Shown in pieces: positions 52,799 through 60,669 of a DNA stretch of 64,000 nt. The stretch spans positions 59,981-123,980 of the forward strand of contig CANQBZ010000002.1 of assembly GCA_947589295.1 (NCBI GenBank), in the 5' to 3' direction. The notes beneath the pieces are model-generated. The model was not told where the DNA came from. It saw nothing but the letters and a program-made list of their open reading frames with translations, and ran no database searches. A program made the translations under genes and the position numbers. Source of the stretch: an uncultured Akkermansia sp. (GTDB lineage Bacteria > Verrucomicrobiota > Verrucomicrobiia > Verrucomicrobiales > Akkermansiaceae). Position 1 is the stretch's first letter. The number at the start of each line of letters is the position of its first letter.

Positions 52799-54715
52799 AT
52801 GAACGCGCGGCGGCAGGAGCAGGTAGACCCTCCAACATCTTCAGTTTCCATGATCCCCGCTACCACATGCCGGACTTGGTGGATCGATGCGCTCATTGCC
52901 CTGACAGGTGGAGTTGTCATGGCTTTTGCCTTCCCGCCGTACGACTGGGGCAACCTGGTGTGGGTAGCGCTGCTGCCCTTGCTCAGCGTGCTTTGGCGGG
53001 GGAAAATCGGGTGGAAGCGCGGTTTTGCCATGGGGTGGCTGTACGGCATGGGCTGGTATGGGGTAAGTTTTTGGTGGATTCACGAGGTGGGATACGTCTT
53101 TGGCATTCCCCAAGCCCTATTCATGGCCGTGGCGTATGTACCGCTCATGGCGGTGTATGCCTGCCTGCCGGGACTGTGGGCGAGCTTGGCCGGCACGCTT
53201 TTGCGCCCGCGCTTGGCTCCCGCTCCCATCGACAATGCCGCCCCCCAACCCGAACGCAAAAAAAAGTGGGCCGACTGGGCGGGGGCGGATCTGCGTTCCA
53301 CCCTCCGCTGCTCCATCGGATTGGGCGCCCTCTGGGTGTGCATCGAGTGGCTTCGCGCGCACGGCACTCTAGGCTTCAGCTGGAACAGCCTCGGCTCCGC
53401 CCTGTACGGCGGTCTCTCTTTCGTCCAATGGGCGGAGTTTGTCGGCAGCTCGGCTCTCTCCTTCATCCCCGTGGCCACCTCGGTCATCATCTGGTGCGCC
53501 GTGCGACGCACGGTGATGCACTTCAAGGGCGCCGGGGTCGGCTGTCGTCCCTGGGACTTTTACGGAGCGGTGATCATGCTCTTCATGCTATTCAGCGGCG
53601 GGCTGTGGATGGCGCGACAATACGCTCCCAACACGATGCTGCGGCGACCGGAAGTTCTGCCCCTACCCGTGCTTGCCGTGCAGATCAACAAGGACCAAAC
53701 GGAGCACATCACCGAACCACGCTCCCCCGGTCAATACCGCCTCTACTTGGATTCCACCGTGCAGGCCATCGATGAGATCGCACGCGACACCATGCGCCGG
53801 GCCCAGCAGAACGAAGACATCGGCCTTACCCTGCAACTGCCCGTGTGGGTGGTCTGGCCGGAAAGCGCCCTGCCCTTCCCCTTCCTGCGGCGGGAAGACA
53901 CCTTGCAGCGTCTGCCCGACCGCATGAACGACCAATACTTGCTCACGGGCGACGCCCTTCCATTGGCACGCCAGCGCGTGCGGGAGCTGGGCGGGCAGGA
54001 TTTCGTCCTCTTCACGGGGGTGGATGAGGTCCTGCTGCAAATTGAAGGCGATGAGGTGCGCTACAGAGGCCTGCTCAATTCGCTGGCTTGCATACCAAGC
54101 GGCTTCGAGAGCATCCGCACAGCATCCAAACAGCACCTCATGCCTTTCGGCGAGTACATCCCCCTGGCGCAGGACGTCCAATGGATCGGCGAAGCCTACT
54201 CACGCATCACCGGCACCCAGGTGGGCGAGGGAATTCGCCCCGGTCGCGGCACGCAACCCATCCCCACGCCCCTGCCCGGTACGCAACAGACAATCGGGGT
54301 CATCCCGGCGGTGTGCTACGAGGACACCGTGGGCGACCTGCTGCGTCTCTTTGCGCGTCCCGGAGCTCAGGTCATCGTCAATGTCACCAATGACGGCTGG
54401 TTTCGGGAGTCCGCCTGCGGGGTGCAGCAAGCGCGCGCTGCCGCCCTGCGCTGCATCGAACTGCGCCGTTCCATGGTGCGCGCCGCCAACATGGGAGTGT
54501 GCTGCTCGATCGCGCCGAACGGTGGGGTCATCCACGCGTTGCTGAAAGGCGATGGCGCCCCGCACCTGCCGGGCTCCAGCTACGCGGTTCTTCCGGTGGA
54601 TACGCGGGCCGGTCTCACCCTTTACGCACGTTTCGGCGACTGGGCCGTCGGGCTCTGTGCGCTGCTGGTCCTGCTAGCCGCGCTGCTTCCCCGGCTGAGA
54701 CGGCACGAGGCGTAA
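52799..54715 (+). CDS. lnt: Apolipoprotein N-acyltransferase
   Basis: 638 aa from the ATG at 52799, longer than the usual 500-530. About six to eight membrane helices fill the N-terminal half (LIALTGGVVMAFAFPPYDWG is the typical start). The nitrilase-like domain has Glu in WPESALPFPFLR (about residue 353), Lys in ASKQHLMPFGEYIP (about 443) and Cys in VIPAVCYEDTVGD (about 505), the E-K-C triad. The last helix (VGLCALLVLLAALLPRL) is at the end. It adds the third acyl chain to lipoproteins in the inner membrane. The extra length lies in a loop before the nitrilase part. Confidence 0.92.
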   Translation: MNARRQEQVDPPTSSVSMIPATTCRTWWIDALIALTGGVVMAFAFPPYDWGNLVWVALLPLLSVLWRGKIGWKRGFAMGWLYGMGWYGVSFWWIHEVGYVFGIPQALFMAVAYVPLMAVYACLPGLWASLAGTLLRPRLAPAPIDNAAPQPERKKKWADWAGADLRSTLRCSIGLGALWVCIEWLRAHGTLGFSWNSLGSALYGGLSFVQWAEFVGSSALSFIPVATSVIIWCAVRRTVMHFKGAGVGCRPWDFYGAVIMLFMLFSGGLWMARQYAPNTMLRRPEVLPLPVLAVQINKDQTEHITEPRSPGQYRLYLDSTVQAIDEIARDTMRRAQQNEDIGLTLQLPVWVVWPESALPFPFLRREDTLQRLPDRMNDQYLLTGDALPLARQRVRELGGQDFVLFTGVDEVLLQIEGDEVRYRGLLNSLACIPSGFESIRTASKQHLMPFGEYIPLAQDVQWIGEAYSRITGTQVGEGIRPGRGTQPIPTPLPGTQQTIGVIPAVCYEDTVGDLLRLFARPGAQVIVNVTNDGWFRESACGVQQARAAALRCIELRRSMVRAANMGVCCSIAPNGGVIHALLKGDGAPHLPGSSYAVLPVDTRAGLTLYARFGDWAVGLCALLVLLAALLPRLRRHEA

Positions 54716-54719
54716 CGGG

Positions 54720-54744
54720 TTGTTTACATACTCATTGTAAACAA
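54720..54744. promoter_or_regulatory. Perfect palindrome between lnt and ilvD (operator-like)
   Basis: TTGTTTACA, seven-base centre TACTCAT, TGTAAACAA: nine perfect base pairs. It starts 5 bp after the lnt stop and lies 66 bp upstream of ilvD. AT-rich arms with no T-run fit a protein-binding site better than a terminator, though a weak hairpin in lnt mRNA is possible. Confidence 0.55.
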
Positions 54745-54809
54745 CTTACATTTATTTTCCGAAAATTTTACTAGCAAAGCAGGCGGGTACGTGGTAGAAT
54801 AACCGCGCT

Positions 54810-56480
54810 ATGTTGTCGGACAGAACGAAAGCGGGAATCGAGAGGGCGCCGCATCGCAGTTTGATGCGCGCCACGGGAATGACGGATGAGGACATCAAGA
54901 AGCCCTTTATCGCTATTTGCAACTCCTTTAACGAAGTGATACCGGGACACGTGCACCTCAACAAGGTGGCGGAACTCATCAAGGACGAAGTACGCAAGGC
55001 CGGGGGCACCCCCATTGAGTTCAACCTCATCGGCGTGTGCGACGGGATCGCCATGGCGCACCAGGGGATGAAGTTTTCCCTCGCCAGCCGCGAACTGATC
55101 GCCGACAGCGTTGAAACCATGCTGAGCGCCCACGCATTCGACGCCTGCATCTGCATCCCGAACTGCGACAAAATTGTGCCGGGCATGCTGATGGGCGCCA
55201 TCCGCTGCAACATCCCCACGATCTTCTGCTCCGGCGGGCCCATGGCCGTCGGCAAGGGGCGCAACGGCGAAGACCTGGACCTCAACAGTGTGTTTGAAGC
55301 CGTGGCGGCCTGCACGGCGGGCAAGATTTCCGAGGATGAGCTGCACGATGTGGAGTGCCACGCCTGCCCGGGCGCCGGATCCTGCTCGGGCATGTTCACG
55401 GCGAACTCCATGAACTGCCTGTGCGAGGTCATCGGCATGGCTCTGCCGGGCAACGGCACCATCGGCGCTACGAGCGAGGAGCGCAAGGAACTTTGGCGCG
55501 CCGCCGCCCGCCGGGCGGTCGAAATGGCCCGACAAGGCGGTCCACTGCCCCGCGATCTCGTCACCATGGAGAGCATCGACAACGCATTCACCTGCGACAT
55601 GGCCATGGGCGGCTCCAGCAACACTGTGCTGCACACCCTCGCCTTCGCCCACGAAGCGGGTTTGAACTATGACCTGCGCCGCATTGATGAAATTTCCAAA
55701 CGCACGCCCAACATCTGCAAAGTGGCGCCCAGCTCCCGCTACCACATGCACGACGTGCTGCGCGCGGGCGGCATCATGACCATTCTGGCGGAAATCAACA
55801 AGATCCCCGGCGCGCTGCACACACAAGCGCTCACGGTGTCGGGCAAGACGATCGGGCAGCAGATCGAGGGACTTTCCACGCAGGACCCGGCCGTCATCCG
55901 TCCGGTGGAGAACGCCTATTCCAAGGACGGCGGACTGGCCGTGCTCTTCGGCAATTTAGCGGAGCAAGGCGCCATCGTAAAGAAGGCCGGCGTGTTGCCG
56001 GAAATGCTTGTGCACCGGGGTCCGGCGGTTATTTTCGAGAGCCAGGAGGAAGCTTGCGCCGGCATTTTGGCCGACAAAGTGAAGCCCGGCGATGTCGTCG
56101 TCATCCGCAATGAGGGTCCCAAGGGCGGACCCGGCATGCAGGAGATGCTCGCTCCCACCAGCTACATCATGGGCAAAGGCCTCGGCAACTCCGTCGCCCT
56201 CATCACCGACGGACGCTTCTCTGGCGCCACGCACGGCGCCTGCATCGGCCACGTCTCCCCGGAAGCGGCGGAGGGCGGTCTCATCGGCCTGCTGAAAGAC
56301 GGCGATATCATCTCGCTCGACATCCCCTCGCGCACGCTCAACGCCGAGCTCAGCGAGCAAGAGATTGCCGAGCGTCGCAAGAACTGGAAACCGACCATGC
56401 AGGACATTCCCAGTCGCTGGCTGAAACGCTACCGCAAACTCGCCATGAATGCCAGCAAGGGCGCTGTGCTGGAAGACTGA
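54810..56480 (+). CDS. ilvD: Dihydroxy-acid dehydratase
   Basis: 556 aa, usual length. Fe-S cluster Cys in [30 protein letters not shown] and MNCL (about residues 118-206), the signature [11 protein letters not shown] read here as [20 protein letters not shown], and catalytic [14 protein letters not shown]. It dehydrates dihydroxy acids in valine, leucine and isoleucine synthesis. A weak -10 TAGAAT sits 9 nt from the ATG. The MFS gene follows at 13 bp. Confidence 0.96.
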   Translation: MLSDRTKAGIERAPHRSLMRATGMTDEDIKKPFIAICNSFNEVIPGHVHLNKVAELIKDEVRKAGGTPIEFNLIGVCDGIAMAHQGMKFSLASRELIADSVETMLSAHAFDACICIPNCDKIVPGMLMGAIRCNIPTIFCSGGPMAVGKGRNGEDLDLNSVFEAVAACTAGKISEDELHDVECHACPGAGSCSGMFTANSMNCLCEVIGMALPGNGTIGATSEERKELWRAAARRAVEMARQGGPLPRDLVTMESIDNAFTCDMAMGGSSNTVLHTLAFAHEAGLNYDLRRIDEISKRTPNICKVAPSSRYHMHDVLRAGGIMTILAEINKIPGALHTQALTVSGKTIGQQIEGLSTQDPAVIRPVENAYSKDGGLAVLFGNLAEQGAIVKKAGVLPEMLVHRGPAVIFESQEEACAGILADKVKPGDVVVIRNEGPKGGPGMQEMLAPTSYIMGKGLGNSVALITDGRFSGATHGACIGHVSPEAAEGGLIGLLKDGDIISLDIPSRTLNAELSEQEIAERRKNWKPTMQDIPSRWLKRYRKLAMNASKGAVLED

Positions 56481-56493
56481 AATTGAAAGAGCC

Positions 56494-57984
56494 ATGAGTG
56501 AGACGACAGAAAAGGCCACGGAAAGTCGCAACCCGCTGGTGCGGTATTTTTCCGAGTTCGGCGTGCTGAAGGAATGCGGCGTCAATTTTTGGTTGACGAA
56601 CTTTATCCAATTTTTCGATGGGTTGTCGTACTTCACCCTCATCATTGTCTTTGCTCTTTTTCTGAAAGACTACTGCGGCTTTCGGGATGCGGACGCGCCG
56701 TTTTGGGTGGGCATGTACACGCTCTTCCTCTCCCTGTTCGTGTTCGCCGTCGGCACCATCTGCGATATCATCGGTCTGAAGCGCACGTATCTGGTTGGCT
56801 TCAGCATGCTCATCCTCGGTCGTCTCATCCTGGGGCTCGGCTCGGACTTCGGCATGAGCCTGCTCGACCTCTCGCAGGATCATTCGCGCTACATCGTCAT
56901 CGGCGGCATTGCCATCATGAGTTTCGGCTCGGCCTTCATGAGCCCGTGCATCTCCACCTCCATCCGCCGCTTCACCACCCTGCGCGCACGCCCCACCGGG
57001 TTCAACTTCTACTACCTCTTCATGAACATTGGAGCGCTCCTGGCGGGCGTGGCCATTGTGGACCCGATCCGCAGGTGGTTTCCCGGACCTGACGGGCTGC
57101 AGATGGTGGTCAACTTCGGCACCTGCTGCGAGGTCATCGCCTTCATCTTCACGCGCTTCGTCAACGAAAACTTTTACGCCGTCCCGGAGGAAAAGATCGC
57201 CACGTCCAAGGCGTCCTCGCGCCGTCCTTTGCAGCTCATCGGCGAAGTCATCCGCGAGCGTCCCTTCCAGAAACTGCTCATCTTCCTGGTGCTCACGCTG
57301 GGGGTGCGCCTCGTGTTCACCTTGCAATTCATGATCATGCCGCAGTACTACACGCGCACCATCGGCGACGACTTCCAGCTCGGCTTCATGAACTCGCTCA
57401 ACCCCTTCATCATCATCACCGGTCTCATTGTCATCATCCCGGTGCTCAAGTACTTCTCCACGGTGAAGCTCATGATCTGGGGCATGTCCATCTCGGCGCT
57501 CTCGCTCATCCTCATGGCCATTCCGCCGGAGTGCTACTTCATCTTCCCGGGGATCGACACGGTCAGCCAGGCCTACTTTGTCGCCATCTTTCTGCAAATT
57601 GTCATCTTTGCTTTCGGCGAATTACTCTTTTCCCCGCGCTTCACCGAGTACGTCGCGCGAGTGGCGCCCAAGGACAAAGTGGCCTCCTACATGTCGCTGG
57701 CGGGACTCCCCATGTTCATCGCCAAACCAGTAAACGGCGTGGTGGGCGGCCTGCTCGTTTCCTACATGTGCTACGATGGCATTGCGGCCAAAATCGACAC
57801 TGGTCACATCAGCTTTTGGAACTCCCCGGAGTTCATGTGGACGATCTACCTGGTCATGGCAGTGATTTCCCCGCTGGCGATCATCCTGACCAAAGGAATG
57901 TTTGTCTCCGACCATCCGGAAGATGACGCACCCGATGAAGAGGAAGAGCGCAAAGAACTCGCCACCCGCGGAGTCGAAGCATAA
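56494..57984 (+). CDS. MFS transporter, POT/peptide-like
   Basis: 496 aa from the ATG at 56494 (MSETTEKATES), not the upstream ATG inside ilvD. Twelve or more helices; FWLTNFIQFFDGLSYFTLII is helix 1, GTICDIIGLKRTYLVGFSML carries an MFS-type D/R loop, and FNFYYLFMNIGALLAGVAIV resembles the POT/PTR2 motif (FYxxINxG). Peptide or amino-acid uptake is inferred from that motif. The C-terminus is acidic (PEDDAPDEEEERKELATRG). It lies 13 bp after ilvD. Confidence 0.85.
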   Translation: MSETTEKATESRNPLVRYFSEFGVLKECGVNFWLTNFIQFFDGLSYFTLIIVFALFLKDYCGFRDADAPFWVGMYTLFLSLFVFAVGTICDIIGLKRTYLVGFSMLILGRLILGLGSDFGMSLLDLSQDHSRYIVIGGIAIMSFGSAFMSPCISTSIRRFTTLRARPTGFNFYYLFMNIGALLAGVAIVDPIRRWFPGPDGLQMVVNFGTCCEVIAFIFTRFVNENFYAVPEEKIATSKASSRRPLQLIGEVIRERPFQKLLIFLVLTLGVRLVFTLQFMIMPQYYTRTIGDDFQLGFMNSLNPFIIITGLIVIIPVLKYFSTVKLMIWGMSISALSLILMAIPPECYFIFPGIDTVSQAYFVAIFLQIVIFAFGELLFSPRFTEYVARVAPKDKVASYMSLAGLPMFIAKPVNGVVGGLLVSYMCYDGIAAKIDTGHISFWNSPEFMWTIYLVMAVISPLAIILTKGMFVSDHPEDDAPDEEEERKELATRGVEA

Positions 57985-57999
57985 CCCCCATCCCCCGCT

Positions 58000-58755
58000 A
58001 TGAATACCGAAAATCAAGCTGAAAAACGCTCCATCCACTGGGGCCCCATCGTGCAGGACATGCTCATCCTGATGGCTGTCATGGGCGTGCTCGGCTACCT
58101 GAGCAGCAAGGTTATGGAAATTTTTGAAGCTAAAACGCTGACCGATTCCCTCGTCTCGCTGATCCGAAAAGAAGACGTCAAAAACGGACGTGACCTGCCT
58201 TTTACCCGCGAACTGAAAAACGGCGTCAAAAAATACTCGGACTTTATCAACACCCGCGATAACACCGGACGCACCCCGCTCATGTGGACCGTGTACGTCA
58301 ACTACAATGACCCCGCCGAAGCTCAGAAAAAAGACCTGAAACGCCTCTTCTACCTCAATGCGTTGCTGGAAACGCCGGGCATACGTTGCAACGAGCGCGA
58401 CAACGATGGCTTCAGCGCTCTGCACTGGGCGGCGTGGAGCGGGCTGTCTGCCTGCGCCGAGCGCTTGGTTCAGGCCGGATTCGACATCAACGCCACCGAA
58501 AACTCCGGCTACACGCCGCTCATGCTCGCTGCCATGCGCGGCAATGTGCAAACGGTGCAAAAGCTCCTGCAGCTAGGGGCGGATGCTTCCCGCACGCGAG
58601 CCAACGGCGACACAGCAGCGAGCTTGGCTGCCACCCGCGCCGAGGCTTACCACAAACGCGACTCCTTTGTCTATCGCCTGCTTTACTCCAATCACAGAGA
58701 CACGGACTATTCCCAAGTGCGCAAGTTGCTGCCAACCCCGGGGCAACCGCATTAG
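58000..58755 (+). CDS. Membrane-anchored ankyrin-repeat protein
   Basis: 251 aa. One N-terminal membrane segment at about residues 17-37 (IVQDMLILMAVMGVLGYLSS), then about four ankyrin repeats: NTGRTPLMWTVYVNYND, DGFSALHWAAWSGLSACAER, SGYTPLMLAAMRGNVQTVQK, NGDTAASLAATRAEAYHKRD. Ankyrin repeats bind proteins; the partner is unknown. The gene follows the MFS transporter at 15 bp and may help or regulate it. The repeat face should be in the periplasm or cytosol depending on orientation, which I cannot fix. Confidence 0.8.
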   Translation: MNTENQAEKRSIHWGPIVQDMLILMAVMGVLGYLSSKVMEIFEAKTLTDSLVSLIRKEDVKNGRDLPFTRELKNGVKKYSDFINTRDNTGRTPLMWTVYVNYNDPAEAQKKDLKRLFYLNALLETPGIRCNERDNDGFSALHWAAWSGLSACAERLVQAGFDINATENSGYTPLMLAAMRGNVQTVQKLLQLGADASRTRANGDTAASLAATRAEAYHKRDSFVYRLLYSNHRDTDYSQVRKLLPTPGQPH

Positions 58756-58887
58756 GATACGCGGTTGCTATTTACGATGTGCGCATTGCTCAGGTTTCGC
58801 AGAAATTAAGCGTGCTCAACCGATTGAAAAGTTTTCTCTACTTTCTCACTTCAGCCCAGTGCGATTGCTCTGCGATTCTTCCTTGGA

Positions 58888-60084
58888 TCAAAGCACATCT
58901 CCCCACTCCGGGAGGGGCTGGGGCTGCGAGAGTGCGCAGATATTATTCACCATGCGTTCCCATTCTTTCTGCCCCTGCAAAATTTCAATGCGAATACGCA
59001 GGAAAAAGATGGGAACATCCATCTCCTCCGGTTTCAAAAACCTCACAGCGTCTTTTTCTGTTGTCACGATGAAGTCAATGGCGCGGTCGGCGCAACGCTG
59101 CACAAAAGCATCCATCTCTGACTGGTCAAACCAATGGTGATCCGGGTAACGGCGACGTATCTCAATATGAGCGCCCTGTTGCTCCACGAGCGTTTCAAAA
59201 CTCTCCGGACGAGCAATCCCACTCAAACAGGCCACATATTTACCTTGAAGCGCCGAGAGAGGCATCCTCTCTCCGGTAAATACATTCTGCAGGTAATCCG
59301 GAGTATGATTTGTCACGATGATGTCGGCCACCTTGTTGTAGTGGCGGATCGTGGCAATGAGTTCCTCCTGGGGCTTACCTTCGCTCTTGGTCAGGATAAT
59401 GTAATCAGCCCGTGCCAGTGAGGCGCGAGGCTCACGCATCGTCCCACGCGGAAGCAGAGCGCCCGTGCCGAAGGGGAACCCGCAATCTACCAGCACCACA
59501 TCCAGCTCGTGGCGCAATTTAAGATACTGCATGCCATCGTCCAGTATCAGCGTATTACACCCCAACTGCTCAATGGCAAAAAGACTGGACTTCACACGGT
59601 CTTTGCCCACCAGTACCGCTACGCCTTCCAAATTTCGAGCCAACATGTAGGGTTCATCACCGGCATAGAGCGGAGAGAGGTAGAGGGAAGTCCCGTCACT
59701 GGCTATCTTGGGCGTATTTTTCACGCGTCGCCCCTGCGCATTCGTCCACACCTGCGGCTTGAGAGGATCGGCGCTCTTGTAACCCCGTGTCAGAATCGCG
59801 CATTTGCGTCCGCGAGCCGCTAGGGTTCCCGCAAGCAACTCGACAACCGGGGTCTTGCCGGTACCGCCTGCCGTGATATTCCCCACGCTCACCACCAACG
59901 TGCCCAAGTAGTGCACTGTACGCAACCGCCTCCGAAACAGAAAAAGGCGCACCTTGACAATCACATAAAAAACACAACTCATCACCCGCAGCGCACAGCG
60001 CATGGCCCACGCCCGAAATCCTTGCGCCCGGTTGAATATCACATCCGTTCCCCACTCCTCCAACTCATCCATGCGTGACTTCAT
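58888..60084 (-). CDS. lpxK: Tetraacyldisaccharide 4'-kinase
   Basis: 398 aa from the ATG at 60084 ([14 protein letters not shown]), 9 nt from its promoter -10; longer frames run through the promoter. One membrane helix near the N-terminus ([20 protein letters not shown]), then Walker [19 protein letters not shown], the LpxK motif [28 protein letters not shown], and [13 protein letters not shown]. It phosphorylates the 4' position of the lipid A disaccharide at the inner membrane. With lpxD it completes the lipid A evidence in this window. Confidence 0.93.
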   Translation of the reverse strand: MKSRMDELEEWGTDVIFNRAQGFRAWAMRCALRVMSCVFYVIVKVRLFLFRRRLRTVHYLGTLVVSVGNITAGGTGKTPVVELLAGTLAARGRKCAILTRGYKSADPLKPQVWTNAQGRRVKNTPKIASDGTSLYLSPLYAGDEPYMLARNLEGVAVLVGKDRVKSSLFAIEQLGCNTLILDDGMQYLKLRHELDVVLVDCGFPFGTGALLPRGTMREPRASLARADYIILTKSEGKPQEELIATIRHYNKVADIIVTNHTPDYLQNVFTGERMPLSALQGKYVACLSGIARPESFETLVEQQGAHIEIRRRYPDHHWFDQSEMDAFVQRCADRAIDFIVTTEKDAVRFLKPEEMDVPIFFLRIRIEILQGQKEWERMVNNICALSQPQPLPEWGDVL

Positions 60085-60093
60085 ACCACTGCC

Positions 60094-60123
60094 ATGATAC
60101 CTCATATCGCAATAAGTTGTCAA
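60094..60123 (-). promoter_or_regulatory. lpxK promoter
   Basis: TTGACA (60123-60118), an 18-bp spacer, TATCAT (60099-60094), then 9 nt to the ATG at 60084. It supports the chosen start. Confidence 0.7.
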
Positions 60124-60153
60124 GTTGCGTTTGAGCCCTTCAGGGCAGCCCTT

Positions 60154-60181
60154 GGGACACATGCACGAAAACATGCTCCCA
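60154..60181. repeat. REP-like palindrome, copy 3 (diverged)
   Basis: GGGACACATGCACGAAAACA followed by TGCTCCCA aligns with copies 1 and 2 (shared ATGCACGA/GAAAA core and CCCA/GCCA end), with several mismatches. Confidence 0.45.
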
Positions 60182-60440
60182 ACTACCTACAGCTCGCCTG
60201 ACAGCTCCATGAGCAGCGCCCACGTCGGCGATCTGCAAAGACGTATGAATGACGCGCTCACTTTGCCCAAAGGATCAGTTAACAGGGTACGCTTGCGAAT
60301 CAATAGACAATTTCCTTTTGTTTGTTACGATGATGATATATATCTGATGTCCAATATCCAACATCTCATTTTGGCATCTTTATCTCAATTCTATGGCTTC
60401 GTCCAAATGCTGTTGCTCCGCCCCTTCTCTCCTCCTCGTA

Positions 60441-60463
60441 CCTCTTTTTGAAAGAGATGTACA
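60441..60463. promoter_or_regulatory. Extra inverted copy of the autotransporter operator
   Basis: CTCTTTTTGAAAGAGAT plus TGTACAG is the inverted match of the site at 60602-60624 (TGTACATCTCTTTCAAAA). The two copies lie about 140 bp apart, a spacing that could allow looping by a bound repressor. Confidence 0.5.
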
Positions 60464-60601
60464 GCCTAAAATGCGTTAAAATTTTCTTTGTGAAGATTTT
60501 TCGTTTTTCCGTGGGCATAATAACATGCAAAAGGAGTTGAAGTTTTAATAACATTATTTTTTGTAGAAGATTTAATAATAATTTATTACAACTATACGTG
60601 C

Positions 60602-60630
60602 TGTACATCTCTTTCAAAAGGAGATATACT
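60602..60630 (+). promoter_or_regulatory. AT3 promoter with palindromic operator
   Basis: -35 TGTACA (60602-60607), a 17-bp spacer, -10 TATACT (60625-60630). The spacer is the palindrome ATCTCTTTCAAAAGGAGAT (60607-60625), as in AT1 and AT2. The leader to the ATG at 60670 is about 33 nt. Confidence 0.65.
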
Positions 60631-60669
60631 CGCCCTTGCAAATAATTGTTTTTAACCCTATTCACCCCT

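Larger units (their letters stand above)
60085..60669. promoter_or_regulatory. Intergenic region between lpxK and AT3
   Basis: 585 bp with no credible gene. It holds the lpxK promoter (60094-60123), the third REP-like repeat (60154-60181), an inverted extra copy of the autotransporter operator (60441-60463), an AT-rich tract (about 60465-60600) and the AT3 promoter (60602-60630). Confidence 0.75.

Noticed and set aside
56350-57597. 415-codon open frame on the minus strand rich in Glu, Asp and His
   Set aside because: Antisense to the MFS transporter; charge-rich sequence is the usual shadow of hydrophobic codons.
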